Assembly (NCBI GenBank): GCA_039680605.1
Contig: JBDKTA010000070.1
Location: 1-55,695, forward strand
Direction of reading: 5' to 3'
Length of the DNA: 55,695 bases
From: Planctomycetaceae bacterium
GTDB lineage: Bacteria; Planctomycetota; Phycisphaerae; SM23-33
The notes beneath the pieces were generated by a model. It saw only the letters and a list, made by a program, of their open reading frames with translations. It ran no database searches and had not been told where the DNA came from. Numbering within the stretch: position 1 is the stretch's first letter; the number at the start of each line of letters is the position of its first letter. This document shows, in pieces, positions 1-6,257 of this stretch. Both the position numbers and the translations under genes were made by a program.

Positions 1-127
1 AACAAAAAGCGCCGCCGTGCCAACGCACGACAGCGCCTATGCGGTTTGTCAAGCCCCCTTGTGCCTTTTGCACACATAATTCCCATGCCTAGAGTATAGC
101 ATACCGCCGGCCCGCTGTCAATAGGTT
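1..127. repeat. Left copy of the 127-bp terminal direct repeat (circular contig overlap)
   Basis: Bases 1-127 are identical to 55569-55695. A perfect repeat of exactly 127 bp at contig ends is what a de Bruijn assembler with k=127 leaves when it closes a circle, so the unique genome is 55,568 bp. It contains the leftward late promoter and the leader terminator, listed separately. Confidence 0.93.
4..36 (-). terminator. Intrinsic terminator in the leader of the late operon
   Basis: Read on the minus strand, positions 36-25 and 20-9 form a 12-bp stem (two G-T wobbles) with loop GTTG, followed at once by TTTTT (8-4). It lies between the leftward promoter at 93-121 and the first late gene (start 55542 across the circle joint), about 60-80 bases into the transcript. 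Placed there it would stop late transcription unless bypassed, so it is an attenuator or antitermination target. The same hairpin appears at 55577-55604 in the right repeat copy. Confidence 0.75.
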
Positions 128-138
128 TTGCGCCCAAT
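93..138 (-). promoter_or_regulatory. Leftward sigma70-type promoter of the late operon, with upstream ATTGG box
   Basis: On the minus strand TTGACA (121-116), a 17-base spacer and TATACT (98-93) make a near-consensus promoter. ATTGG (138-134) lies exactly 12 bases upstream of TTGACA, as in the promoters at 204-249 and 13299-13344. It fires toward position 1 and, across the joint, into the genes from 55542 downward. The core is duplicated at 55661-55689. Confidence 0.8.
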
Positions 139-203
139 AGCGTGTAATGTTCTTTGATTTCCTGCTACAGGATTTCAACAAGTGTATCGAAAACTGGCCC
201 GAA

Positions 204-249
204 ATTGGCCGTTATGTATATTGACAATTCGCTGAAAATAAATTATAAT
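204..249 (+). promoter_or_regulatory. Rightward early promoter with upstream ATTGG box
   Basis: TTGACA (221-226), a 17-base spacer and TATAAT (244-249) match the sigma70 consensus perfectly. ATTGG (204-208) lies 12 bases upstream of the -35. It is divergent from the late promoter at 93-138, with about 70 bases between the two boxes that could hold shared operator sites. It serves the early operon beginning with the ribbon-helix-helix gene at 289. Confidence 0.88.
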
Positions 250-288
250 AGCAGTACACTTAGATGGGGGGGATAAGATGAACAACAG

Positions 289-489
289 ATGAACAACAAA
301 GAGACTGGAAATCCGTACCGCAACCAAGAAGGGGTAAAGCAGCTCACCCTGTACCTGTCGCCGGAATCTCAAGGCGACCTGGACGAAATCAAGGGCTATT
401 ACGGCATCAAGAATAACACTGAGGCGATGCGCTTCTTGATCCGCCAAGAGGCCCGCCGACTCCGCCCGCTCGTAGCGGAGTCGAAATGA
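289..489 (+). CDS. Small ribbon-helix-helix (CopG/Arc-like) DNA-binding protein
   Basis: The 66-residue product has the pattern of a ribbon-helix-helix protein: a short beta strand (KQLTLYLS, about residues 17-24) and two helices ending in a basic tail. Such proteins dimerise and bind operator DNA. It is the first gene after the strong early promoter at 221-249, so it may autoregulate the divergent promoter region. The best ribosome site, a G-run at 265-272, actually serves an upstream AUG at 278 that opens a 4-codon ORF (MNNR) whose TGA overlaps this ATG, so translation may be by re-initiation. Fold assignment is by pattern only. Confidence 0.7.
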   Translation: MNNKETGNPYRNQEGVKQLTLYLSPESQGDLDEIKGYYGIKNNTEAMRFLIRQEARRLRPLVAESK

Positions 490-605
490 CCGCCATCATC
501 ATCCTGGGCATCGCCGCCATACTGAGCGCGCCGGCCATCATCTGGCTCAAGACCCGCCGCCGGCACTATGTCGAAATCAGACCAAAGACAAGGGGAGAGA
601 AATGA
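486..605 (+). CDS. Small single-span membrane protein
   Basis: This 39-residue ORF overlaps its neighbours by ATGA at both ends (start in the stop of the upstream gene, stop in the start of the Toprim gene), which is strong evidence that it is translated. Residues 3-20 are hydrophobic (IIILGIAAILSAPAIIW), followed by a basic stretch KTRRR, so it should be a membrane peptide with a basic C-terminal side. No function can be assigned. Confidence 0.7.
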   Translation: MTAIIILGIAAILSAPAIIWLKTRRRHYVEIRPKTRGEK

Positions 606-1528
606 AAGAGGCGTTTAAGTCTTTCAACTTTCGAGCTGACACACTGGAAACAATCGGGCAAGTCAACGGCATCCTGGTAGACTATGCCAAGCAGGGGTTT
701 GTCTTGACCGTCCGTCAACTCTATTATCAGCTTGTATCCCGTGGCTACATCCCCAACAACATCCGGTCCTACAAGCGGATCGTCGGGGTTGTGGGGGATG
801 GCCGGCTGGCCGGGATGATCGACTGGGCAATGATAGAGGACAGGGGCCGGGATGTTCTGTACCCGGCACACTGGGACACTGTAGCCGACATCGCCCACGC
901 AGCGGCAGCGCAATTCAGGATCGACCGCTGGCAAAACCAGGGCGTGCATATCGAGGTAATGATTGAGAAAGACGCCCTGGCCGGGGTGCTGCAACCAATC
1001 TGCCGGGAACTGGACATCAGGCTCTCGCCCAACCGGGGATATTCCTCACTGAGCGCCCTGTACGAGCACGCCCAACTCATGCAGCAAATGAGCCTGATCA
1101 ACGGCAAGGATGTACACCTGTTTTACCTGGGCGACCACGACCCGTCAGGGCTGGATATGGACCGGGACATCGCGGATCGACTGAGGATGTTCACCAGCGG
1201 CACGCGGATATACTTTGAGCGCCTGGCCTTGACCGAACCGCAGATCGAGGAATACGACCCACCCCCCAACCCCGCCAAGGAATCAGATAGCCGGTTCCTG
1301 GCCTACGTCGAGGAGCACGGAGACGAGTCTTGGGAGCTTGACGCCCTTGACCCGGTGCTGCTCAGGGATTTGGTCAAGGACGCCGTTCTGGAGTTGCGCG
1401 ACGAGGAAGCCTATCAGCGGGTAATGAGCCGCGAGGAGCCAATGAGGGCCGAGTTGGAAGATTTCGCCAATGACTGGGAAGCACGCAACGACGAGGGCGA
1501 GATCGAGTATATGCAAGTTGACCTTTAG
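602..1528 (+). CDS. Toprim-domain protein (Topo VI-A/Spo11-type Toprim)
   Basis: The 308-residue protein has the two hallmarks of a Toprim metal-binding fold: an acidic-Lys motif (VMIEKDAL, about 119-126) and a DxD motif in LGDHDPSGLDM (about 178-188). The N-terminal 100 residues (RQLYYQL) look like the winged-helix part seen in phage relatives of topoisomerase VI subunit A. Such proteins nick or cleave DNA through a metal-dependent tyrosine reaction, but I cannot place a catalytic tyrosine with confidence. RBS AGGGGAG (590-596) precedes the ATG. Its position upstream of the recombinase suggests a DNA-metabolism role. Confidence 0.72.
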   Translation: MKEAFKSFNFRADTLETIGQVNGILVDYAKQGFVLTVRQLYYQLVSRGYIPNNIRSYKRIVGVVGDGRLAGMIDWAMIEDRGRDVLYPAHWDTVADIAHAAAAQFRIDRWQNQGVHIEVMIEKDALAGVLQPICRELDIRLSPNRGYSSLSALYEHAQLMQQMSLINGKDVHLFYLGDHDPSGLDMDRDIADRLRMFTSGTRIYFERLALTEPQIEEYDPPPNPAKESDSRFLAYVEEHGDESWELDALDPVLLRDLVKDAVLELRDEEAYQRVMSREEPMRAELEDFANDWEARNDEGEIEYMQVDL

Positions 1529-1543
1529 GCGAAGGGGTGAGAA

Positions 1544-1744
1544 ATGACCGCATCAGAGCTTTTGAGTGAAGGATACCGACCAGGCGCGCCGACGCTAGAC
1601 GCAGAGGCGATTGACGAAGCGCAGACGCACGGAATGACCTGCCGCAAGTGTGGCGGGTTGGTGCGCTACGAGGGCTGGAGCAAGGTGGGCAGCTATCGCG
1701 CCCTTGCCGTCTGCTGCAAGTGCGGGCACGAAGAGGAGTTCTAG
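1544..1744 (+). CDS. Zinc-ribbon protein
   Basis: The 66-residue product has two CxxC pairs (CRKC near residue 33, CKCG near residue 58), which should bind one zinc. The N-terminal half is acidic. RBS AAGGGGTGAG precedes the ATG. It overlaps the GTG of the next small ORF by one base. One of several zinc-ribbon mini-proteins in this arm; partner unknown. Confidence 0.65.
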   Translation: MTASELLSEGYRPGAPTLDAEAIDEAQTHGMTCRKCGGLVRYEGWSKVGSYRALAVCCKCGHEEEF

Positions 1745-1863
1745 TGAGCAAGCATAGCCTGTACCTGGCGCTGTTTGCCCTGAGAAGCAAGGGGAGGATC
1801 AGCCGGGCCGCGTTTCTGAAAGCGTGTGCCAGGCTAGACGAAATCAAGGAGAGAGAACGATGA
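1744..1863 (+). CDS. Small basic protein (GTG start)
   Basis: A 39-residue ORF begins with GTG directly at the stop of the zinc-ribbon gene and ends in an ATGA overlap with the Bet/RecT gene. It is basic and helical (RSKGRISRAAFLKACARLDEI). The tight overlaps argue that it is a real translated cistron bridging the two larger genes. Function unknown. Confidence 0.6.
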   Translation: MSKHSLYLALFALRSKGRISRAAFLKACARLDEIKERER

Positions 1864-2867
1864 GCGACGAAAAAGCACTGACCACGACAAGTCAAGCAAG
1901 CGCCCTGGACGTGTACGGCAGCGGCACGGACATCAAGACCCTGGCAGAGCGGATCAAGCTGTGCCTGCCAAACGGAAACAAGCTCCAGGCCAATGAGGCG
2001 CTTGCCCTGGCGCAGTTGGCCGTTGCCTACGAGCTGAACCCGTTTAATGGCGAGGTCTGGTACATCCCCGGTCGCGGCACAATGGTCGGCATCAAGGGGC
2101 TCCGCAAGGCCGCCCGCAAGCAGGGCAACTATTGGCCGGCCTTTGACATCATAGGCGAGCAGGAAAAGGCGCAGCTCGGCATCCCCAAGGAGGCGGTCGC
2201 CTATCGGTGCAAAATCTACCAAACCGACCTGCTCCGCAAGGCCGCCGAGGCGATCGACCTGCTGACCAGGTCCGGCATGAAAGACGCCTTCGAGGTGTAC
2301 GCTTACCGGCCGGCCGAGGGCATCGGTTACGGGATACCAAGCGAGGATTCCCGCATGAAGTTGGACCAGCGCGCGCGCAAGCGGGCCGAGGCTGATGCGC
2401 TCAAGGTCGCATTCGATCTGCCGTTCGCCTCCGAGGTCGGCAACGGAGATCGGGTCGGCTACGTCGACGCCGAGTGGACGGATGTATCGGACCAACAGCA
2501 ACCGGGCCAATCCGGTCCCAAGTGGACGCCCGAAGTCGTCAACGCCGGCGAAGAGCCGCCCGCCAAGCCAGAGCCGCCCAGGCCGTCGGCATTCCCGTCC
2601 GGCCCGATCCCCTGCGAGCCGTCAAAATTCTTTGCCGCCGTCAACAAGGAAACCAACTTTTACTACCGGAACCTGTCGCACCTGGCCAACGCGCTCAAGG
2701 GCGACATCGGCCGCACGGCATGGCCGGCGACGAAAGACGTAGACGCATGGGGCGAGTGCTGGGCCGCTGCCGTCAAGCACGCGGAGAGCAAGCGCCAGGA
2801 AAGCGAACCGCCCACCGAACAGCCGCCGCTCGTCGACGACAACGGCGACCTGCTGCCGCCGCTTTAG
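1860..2867 (+). CDS. Bet/RecT-family single-strand annealing protein
   Basis: The 335-residue protein carries the phage Bet/RecT pattern: a helical N-terminus, then LALAQLAVAYELNPFNGEV (about 49-67) and the strand-turn IPGRGTMVGIKGLRKAAR (about 71-88). Members bind single-stranded DNA and anneal complementary strands in phage recombination and concatemer formation. The C-terminal third is Pro/Glu-rich and probably disordered. The ATG at 1860 is chosen because it overlaps the upstream stop (ATGA). No cognate exonuclease is adjacent; the nuclease-like proteins at 6982 or 8320 could be partners. Confidence 0.78.
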   Translation: MSDEKALTTTSQASALDVYGSGTDIKTLAERIKLCLPNGNKLQANEALALAQLAVAYELNPFNGEVWYIPGRGTMVGIKGLRKAARKQGNYWPAFDIIGEQEKAQLGIPKEAVAYRCKIYQTDLLRKAAEAIDLLTRSGMKDAFEVYAYRPAEGIGYGIPSEDSRMKLDQRARKRAEADALKVAFDLPFASEVGNGDRVGYVDAEWTDVSDQQQPGQSGPKWTPEVVNAGEEPPAKPEPPRPSAFPSGPIPCEPSKFFAAVNKETNFYYRNLSHLANALKGDIGRTAWPATKDVDAWGECWAAAVKHAESKRQESEPPTEQPPLVDDNGDLLPPL

Positions 2868-2882
2868 GAAAGGGGAGAAACG

Positions 2883-3326
2883 ATGGACCTAAACGATTCT
2901 GTCAAGTATCTGGCCCAAGCCAGAAAAGAGGCCGCTGACGTAAGGGCGGAGGTTGAGGCCGCCCAGGCCGCACTTGAAGCGACCACGGAATGGACCACGC
3001 TGCAAACCGAAAAGGCGCGGCTGGCGCGATACGCACTCGCTGAATCTGAGGCCGATGCCAACCTACGCGAGCTGGCCCGCAGTGTCTATGAAAACAGCGA
3101 CGGCAATAAGCATCCTCACCCGGCCGTCACCGTCAAGCTATTTGACGTGCTGGTATATGATCCGGGGCAAGCCAAATCCTACGCCATCGCCCATCTGCCC
3201 AACGCGCTCAAGCTGGACGCCAGGGCATTTGAGAAGGCGGCCAGGGTGCTCGGCCTTGATTTCGTGACTATCGTTACGGATGCGCGGGCGACCATTGCCA
3301 CGGACCTTTCGGAGTGGGTAGCATAG
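2883..3326 (+). CDS. Phage protein with N-terminal coiled coil, unknown function
   Basis: Of 147 residues the first 65 are a charged heptad-like helix (ARKEAADVRAEVEAAQAALE), followed by a globular part with KHPHPAVTVKLFDVLVYDPGQAKSYA wording that recurs in phage recombination-region proteins I know by pattern only. RBS GGGGAGAAACG precedes the ATG. Its place after the annealing protein suggests a recombination accessory. An intrinsic terminator follows at once (3334-3384). Confidence 0.6.
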   Translation: MDLNDSVKYLAQARKEAADVRAEVEAAQAALEATTEWTTLQTEKARLARYALAESEADANLRELARSVYENSDGNKHPHPAVTVKLFDVLVYDPGQAKSYAIAHLPNALKLDARAFEKAARVLGLDFVTIVTDARATIATDLSEWVA

Positions 3327-3333
3327 GACCATC

Positions 3334-3384
3334 ACCGGGCGGGCGGCTCGGCTTGGCGGCTGGTAGCTGCCCCGCCCGGTTTTG
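3334..3384 (+). terminator. Probable intrinsic terminator
   Basis: ACCGGGCGGG (3334-3343) pairs perfectly with CCCGCCCGGT (3371-3380), followed by TTTGG with one stem T, giving a T-run of four. The loop is long (27 bases) and itself GC-rich. It divides the recombination genes from the next block and may cause partial termination. Confidence 0.6.
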
Positions 3385-3397
3385 GTAAAGGTGACAC

Positions 3398-3748
3398 ATG
3401 GCAAACAGAAATCCGGCAGGTGTATGGCACAATCCCGACTGGCTCACAGAGCAGCGCGTGGTGCGCGGCTTGACCACCTACGAGATCGCGGATCTGGCCG
3501 GTTGCAGCCGGGCATCGGTGGAGCGCGAATTGCACCGCATTGGCCTGTTGCCCGACCGCGAGCGCAAAGAGCCGCCGCCGGTGGTTGCTGTTCCGGTTGT
3601 GGACGATGAGCCGGACGATGAGCCCGAGCCGCCGATGGTGGATTGCCTGGATTGCGACCGGCCCGAAGGCAGCGGCTGCGACGGGTGTGCGCTGGCGTAT
3701 GAGATGCAGGGCGAGTTGTGGGTGGACGTGCGGGCGGTGCGAGGATAA
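3398..3748 (+). CDS. Helix-turn-helix protein with Cys-rich C-terminus
   Basis: Residues about 24-50 (GLTTYEIADLAGCSRASVERELHRIGL) form a clear helix-turn-helix. An acidic Pro-rich linker (VVDDEPDDEPEPP) leads to a Cys cluster (CLDCDRPEGSGCDGC, about 85-99) that probably binds zinc. The product is likely a DNA-binding regulator or small replication factor. It follows directly after the terminator hairpin. Confidence 0.6.
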   Translation: MANRNPAGVWHNPDWLTEQRVVRGLTTYEIADLAGCSRASVERELHRIGLLPDRERKEPPPVVAVPVVDDEPDDEPEPPMVDCLDCDRPEGSGCDGCALAYEMQGELWVDVRAVRG

Positions 3749-3750
3749 CT

Positions 3751-4191
3751 GTGGTTATGGGTGCTAAAACGCTCACGCTTGACGAGCGGGCGCGGCGACG
3801 CGCCAAGCGCAAAAGCAATCAGGTCAAGAGCAAGTATCCTCTCTTGGCGCAGGCCGGCGTAGTAGAGGACTGGATGACTACCACCGACGAAGCCAGAGAA
3901 CAGATCGAGCGGTTTGACCAAGCGGCAGCGGAATGGGCCGCGCAACGTGCCAAGAATAGGGAGGATGCCTTACAGTTGGCGGCGGAGCTTCGTGCCCAGG
4001 TGGCACAACGGGTGGACGCTGACACGCTGGCCCTATACGACGAACATCTAGCCAGGGTCTACCCGCCAGATTACGAGGTTGGATTCTGGCAGAGAGTACT
4101 AGATGGCAAGTTTGACATTCACGACTGGTTAGCTTGCATAGAGAACATCCGGGCATTGGGCAAATCTCATCAAGGGAGCGAATGGAAATGA
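3751..4191 (+). CDS. Hypothetical protein, basic and helical
   Basis: The 146-residue product begins with a basic segment (DERARRRAKRKSNQVKSK) and continues as acidic amphipathic helix, then a short globular end (YPPDYEVGFWQRVLDG). GTG 3751 is preferred because GAGG (3741-3744) lies six bases ahead; ATG 3757 is the alternative. It overlaps the ASCH gene by 10 bases. No family recognised. Confidence 0.55.
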   Translation: MVMGAKTLTLDERARRRAKRKSNQVKSKYPLLAQAGVVEDWMTTTDEAREQIERFDQAAAEWAAQRAKNREDALQLAAELRAQVAQRVDADTLALYDEHLARVYPPDYEVGFWQRVLDGKFDIHDWLACIENIRALGKSHQGSEWK

Positions 4192-4610
4192 AAGCTCTGA
4201 CACTCTGGCAGCCGTGGGCGTCAATGGTCGCCCTGGGCTACAAGACAATCGAAACGCGGTCGTGGGCCACAGATCATCGTGGGCCACTGGCAATCCACGC
4301 GGCCAAGGTTATGCCACATGAGGCGGAGTTGGCCTGTTATGAGAACGAGACAATCTACAACATCCTACAGCGCAACGGGCTGACGGTCTGCAACCTGCCA
4401 CGCGGCTTTGTCATCGCTATCGTAAGGCTGCACACCATCCAGAAAACGGAGGACGCCTTGGCGCTAGGGTTGGTCAACGACGTTAATCTGGCGCTTGGCG
4501 ACTTTGCGCCCGGTCGCTATGCCTGGACGCTGAACAATATAACGGCAGTAGAGCCGGTGCGGTCCATCGGCGGTCAGCGAATATGGAACTTTGTTGAGCC
4601 TGGCGATTAG
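4182..4610 (+). CDS. ASCH-domain protein
   Basis: The 142-residue protein opens with KALTLWQPWASMVALGYKTIETRSW and then GPLAIHAAK, the signature of the ASCH fold (a PUA-like barrel that binds RNA or modified nucleosides). Family members include amidohydrolases acting on N4-acetylcytidine and putative RNA-binding regulators. Two in-frame ATGs (4182, 4188) are possible; GGGAG at 4173-4177 fits the first. It is the last gene before the HNH element. Confidence 0.8.
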   Translation: MEMKALTLWQPWASMVALGYKTIETRSWATDHRGPLAIHAAKVMPHEAELACYENETIYNILQRNGLTVCNLPRGFVIAIVRLHTIQKTEDALALGLVNDVNLALGDFAPGRYAWTLNNITAVEPVRSIGGQRIWNFVEPGD

Positions 4611-4669
4611 CACTCATAATCATCATTAACCAGGCGAGAGAGATGACCACAACACAGCCGATCCGATAT

Positions 4670-4698
4670 TTGACAACGTGCGCGAGGTATGCTAGAAT
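4670..4698 (+). promoter_or_regulatory. Own promoter of HNH gene 1
   Basis: TTGACA (4670-4675), a 17-base spacer and TAGAAT (4693-4698). The core GATATTTGACAACG (4665-4678) is identical over 14 bases to that of the HNH promoter at 39588 and shares GATATTTGAC with the one at 16817-16845. A transcript would start near 4705, at the first base of the leader stem. Confidence 0.82.
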
Positions 4699-4703
4699 GT
4701 ACC

Positions 4704-4809
4704 TGTCAGGGGCGAGCGGTTGTTTCTTTTCCAACAGAATACAATGGGCATCAGCCCCGTACCGAATGGCCGCCGCTCCTGACAAGCGAAGGTTTCTCGG
4801 TGCGGGGCT
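4704..4809 (+). ncRNA. Pseudoknotted 5' leader RNA of HNH gene 1
   Basis: Arm A (4704-4719) pairs with A' (4770-4784) over 15 bp, with one wobble and one bulged A. Arm B (4753-4763) pairs with B' (4799-4809) over 11 bp with one wobble. The order A-B-A'-B' is an H-type pseudoknot. It starts at the predicted transcription start and ends 10 bases before the GGAGGG ribosome site. The HNH2 leader (16657-16810) has the same topology. A control of HNH translation or a catalytic or mobility RNA are the options. Confidence 0.6.
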
Positions 4810-4831
4810 TGCTATTTCTGGAGGGTGGACG

Positions 4832-5095
4832 TTGGCGCACAAACAGACACGCAACGCAAAAAGTCAGGAGTTGGCACGCAAGCGAATTATAAAGGCGCGA
4901 GGCGAGAGCTGTGAAGATTGCGGCAGAGATGGCCCCATTGAACTACACCATAAGCAACGAGCAGTCGATGGTGGCACCTTTGCCGATGATAACCTTATTC
5001 TATTGTGCTCCTCTTGCCACTTGAAGGCGCATGGACAACAACGACATAGGCGATGGTACGACGACGATCCACGCCTAGCAAGGATGTTAGGCTAA
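4832..5095 (+). CDS. HNH homing endonuclease 1 (free-standing)
   Basis: The 87-residue protein is little more than an HNH nuclease: CEDCG, IELHHKQRAVDGG, NLILLCSSCHLKAH give the two Cys pairs that bind structural zinc plus the catalytic His-Asn-His set. TTG 4832 is preferred because GGAGGG (4820-4825) is six bases upstream and because transcription starts near 4705. The frame is open back to an ATG at 4643, but that stretch encodes the promoter and structured leader. It sits between the ASCH and replication genes with its own promoter, as a mobile endonuclease would. Confidence 0.8.
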   Translation: MAHKQTRNAKSQELARKRIIKARGESCEDCGRDGPIELHHKQRAVDGGTFADDNLILLCSSCHLKAHGQQRHRRWYDDDPRLARMLG

Positions 5096-5096
5096 C

Positions 5097-5852
5097 ATGA
5101 GAACCTGGATCAAACTTTACACCGAGATCCTACGAGACCCAAAGATGGGCAGGCTGACCGATCGGCAAGGATGGACATTCACCCGCTTGCTATTGCTTGC
5201 CGGGACCGTTGATGGTGGCACACTTGGCAGCCTTGAAGATATTGCTTGGAGCCTCCGCATACAGCCCGTCGATCTTTCCGACGATCTCGCCGTTTTGTCA
5301 GAGTTGGGCATGGTGGAACAAAGCCAAATCGGAGATTGGACCGTTGTGAACTTTGAGAAACGACAAGCCCGGCCACCCAGCGCAGAGCCCGAAGCTGTTA
5401 CCGAGCGAGTGAAACGGCACCGGGAGAACATGAAACGAGAATGTAACGAGGATGTAACGACCCTGCAACGAGGCGTAACGCCCTCAGATCCAGAAGCAGA
5501 TCAGATCCAGAGCAGAAGCAGACAAGATACAGAGGCAGAAGCAGACACAGATCAAGCGCCGACCAAAAGCCAGAATCTGCCTGCTGATGCTGCCCTTCGG
5601 GCATTGCTTGCCTTGCCTGACATGGATGAGGCCGTCGCCCAAGAGCTGCTAGAACAGCACGAGCCCGGGTACTGCCTGGCCTGGGCGCAATATGCCGCGA
5701 GCCAGGGCAAGCTGGAAAACCCGGCCGGGTACTGCGTCAAGGGCATCCGATCCAAGCGTGAGCCGCCGGCGCCCCGCCAGAAATCGCCGCCGAAAAACAA
5801 ATGGCTGGCACAGATCACGACCGGCCAGTATGCCGACATAATCAGGCATTGA
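5097..5852 (+). CDS. Replisome-organizer-like protein (DnaD-type N-terminal domain)
   Basis: The 251-residue protein starts with RTWIKLYTEILRDPKMGRLTDRQGWTFTRLL, then a winged-helix segment (LGSLEDIAWSLRI), as in phage replisome organizers that bind the origin and recruit helicase loaders. The middle (about 100-160) is charged and repetitive, and the C-terminal region has an NPAGYCVKGIR motif seen in primosomal proteins. No helicase or polymerase is encoded nearby, so host enzymes are presumably recruited. Confidence 0.7.
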   Translation: MRTWIKLYTEILRDPKMGRLTDRQGWTFTRLLLLAGTVDGGTLGSLEDIAWSLRIQPVDLSDDLAVLSELGMVEQSQIGDWTVVNFEKRQARPPSAEPEAVTERVKRHRENMKRECNEDVTTLQRGVTPSDPEADQIQSRSRQDTEAEADTDQAPTKSQNLPADAALRALLALPDMDEAVAQELLEQHEPGYCLAWAQYAASQGKLENPAGYCVKGIRSKREPPAPRQKSPPKNKWLAQITTGQYADIIRH

Positions 5853-5881
5853 GAGATCATAAATCCTGAAAGGAGATCGAA

Positions 5882-6055
5882 ATGGCACAAGGTCAATTCA
5901 CAAAAGAGGAAGCACGGGAAACCAAAAAGGCAGTTGAGGAAATGTTCGATGCCCTGCCCAAGAGCAAGCGGTTTGACTTTATCGGGCACCTCAACGACGT
6001 GATGCTCTTCCTGGGTGCGGCTGAAAAGGCCGCGCCAGGCGAGATGGTCCAATAA
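5882..6055 (+). CDS. Small acidic/helical protein
   Basis: A 57-residue ORF with a very good ribosome site (AAAGGAG, 5869-5875). The sequence is helical (TKEEARETKKAVEEMFDALPKS) and ends APGEMVQ. It follows the replisome organizer by 29 bases. No family recognised. Confidence 0.65.
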   Translation: MAQGQFTKEEARETKKAVEEMFDALPKSKRFDFIGHLNDVMLFLGAAEKAAPGEMVQ

Positions 6056-6059
6056 CACA

Positions 6060-6257
6060 ATGACCGCCGCCCTGTCCGCCCTGCTCAAAGCCCAAGCGCG
6101 CCTATGGCTGCTCACCGAGCAGCTTGACCCGGCGACCGACCCGGCGACGCTGGAACGGCTGGCCGCAGACGTGCGGCAGATCGTGGCCGAGTCCGAAGGG
6201 CTACAGGCGGCAGCGGAAGAGCAGCCGCGATTGTTTCCGAGGGAGTGGGTGGGATGA
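6060..6257 (+). CDS. Small helical protein
   Basis: The 65-residue product is a nearly continuous amphipathic helix (ALSALLKAQARLWLLTEQ, then LERLAADVRQIVAESEG). The start ATG 6060 lies 4 bases after the previous stop and the gene ends in an ATGA overlap with the PAPS-reductase-like gene. Function unknown. Confidence 0.6.
   Translation: MTAALSALLKAQARLWLLTEQLDPATDPATLERLAADVRQIVAESEGLQAAAEEQPRLFPREWVG

Noticed and set aside
1-127. True short terminal repeats of the virion DNA
   Set aside because: The length equals a standard assembler k-mer. Read coverage would be needed to claim a biological repeat.
4704-4809. HDV-like or hammerhead ribozyme in the leaders
   Set aside because: The first stem (14-15 bp) is too long for the 7-bp P1 of HDV-like ribozymes and there is too little room for P3. 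No hammerhead CUGAUGA...GAAA core is present.
4643-4831. Extension of the HNH1 reading frame upstream to ATG 4643
   Set aside because: The stretch encodes the promoter and the structured leader, has no HNH-family similarity, and the TTG at 4832 has a much better ribosome site. Transcripts from the promoter would not include 4643.
4699-5095. HNH1 leader plus gene as an IscB/IshB-omegaRNA system
   Set aside because: The HNH proteins lack RuvC, bridge-helix and PLMP parts, and HNH2 has a NUMOD4 domain. The leader sequence does not match any HEARO/omegaRNA feature I can recognise. It cannot be ruled out without a covariance search.
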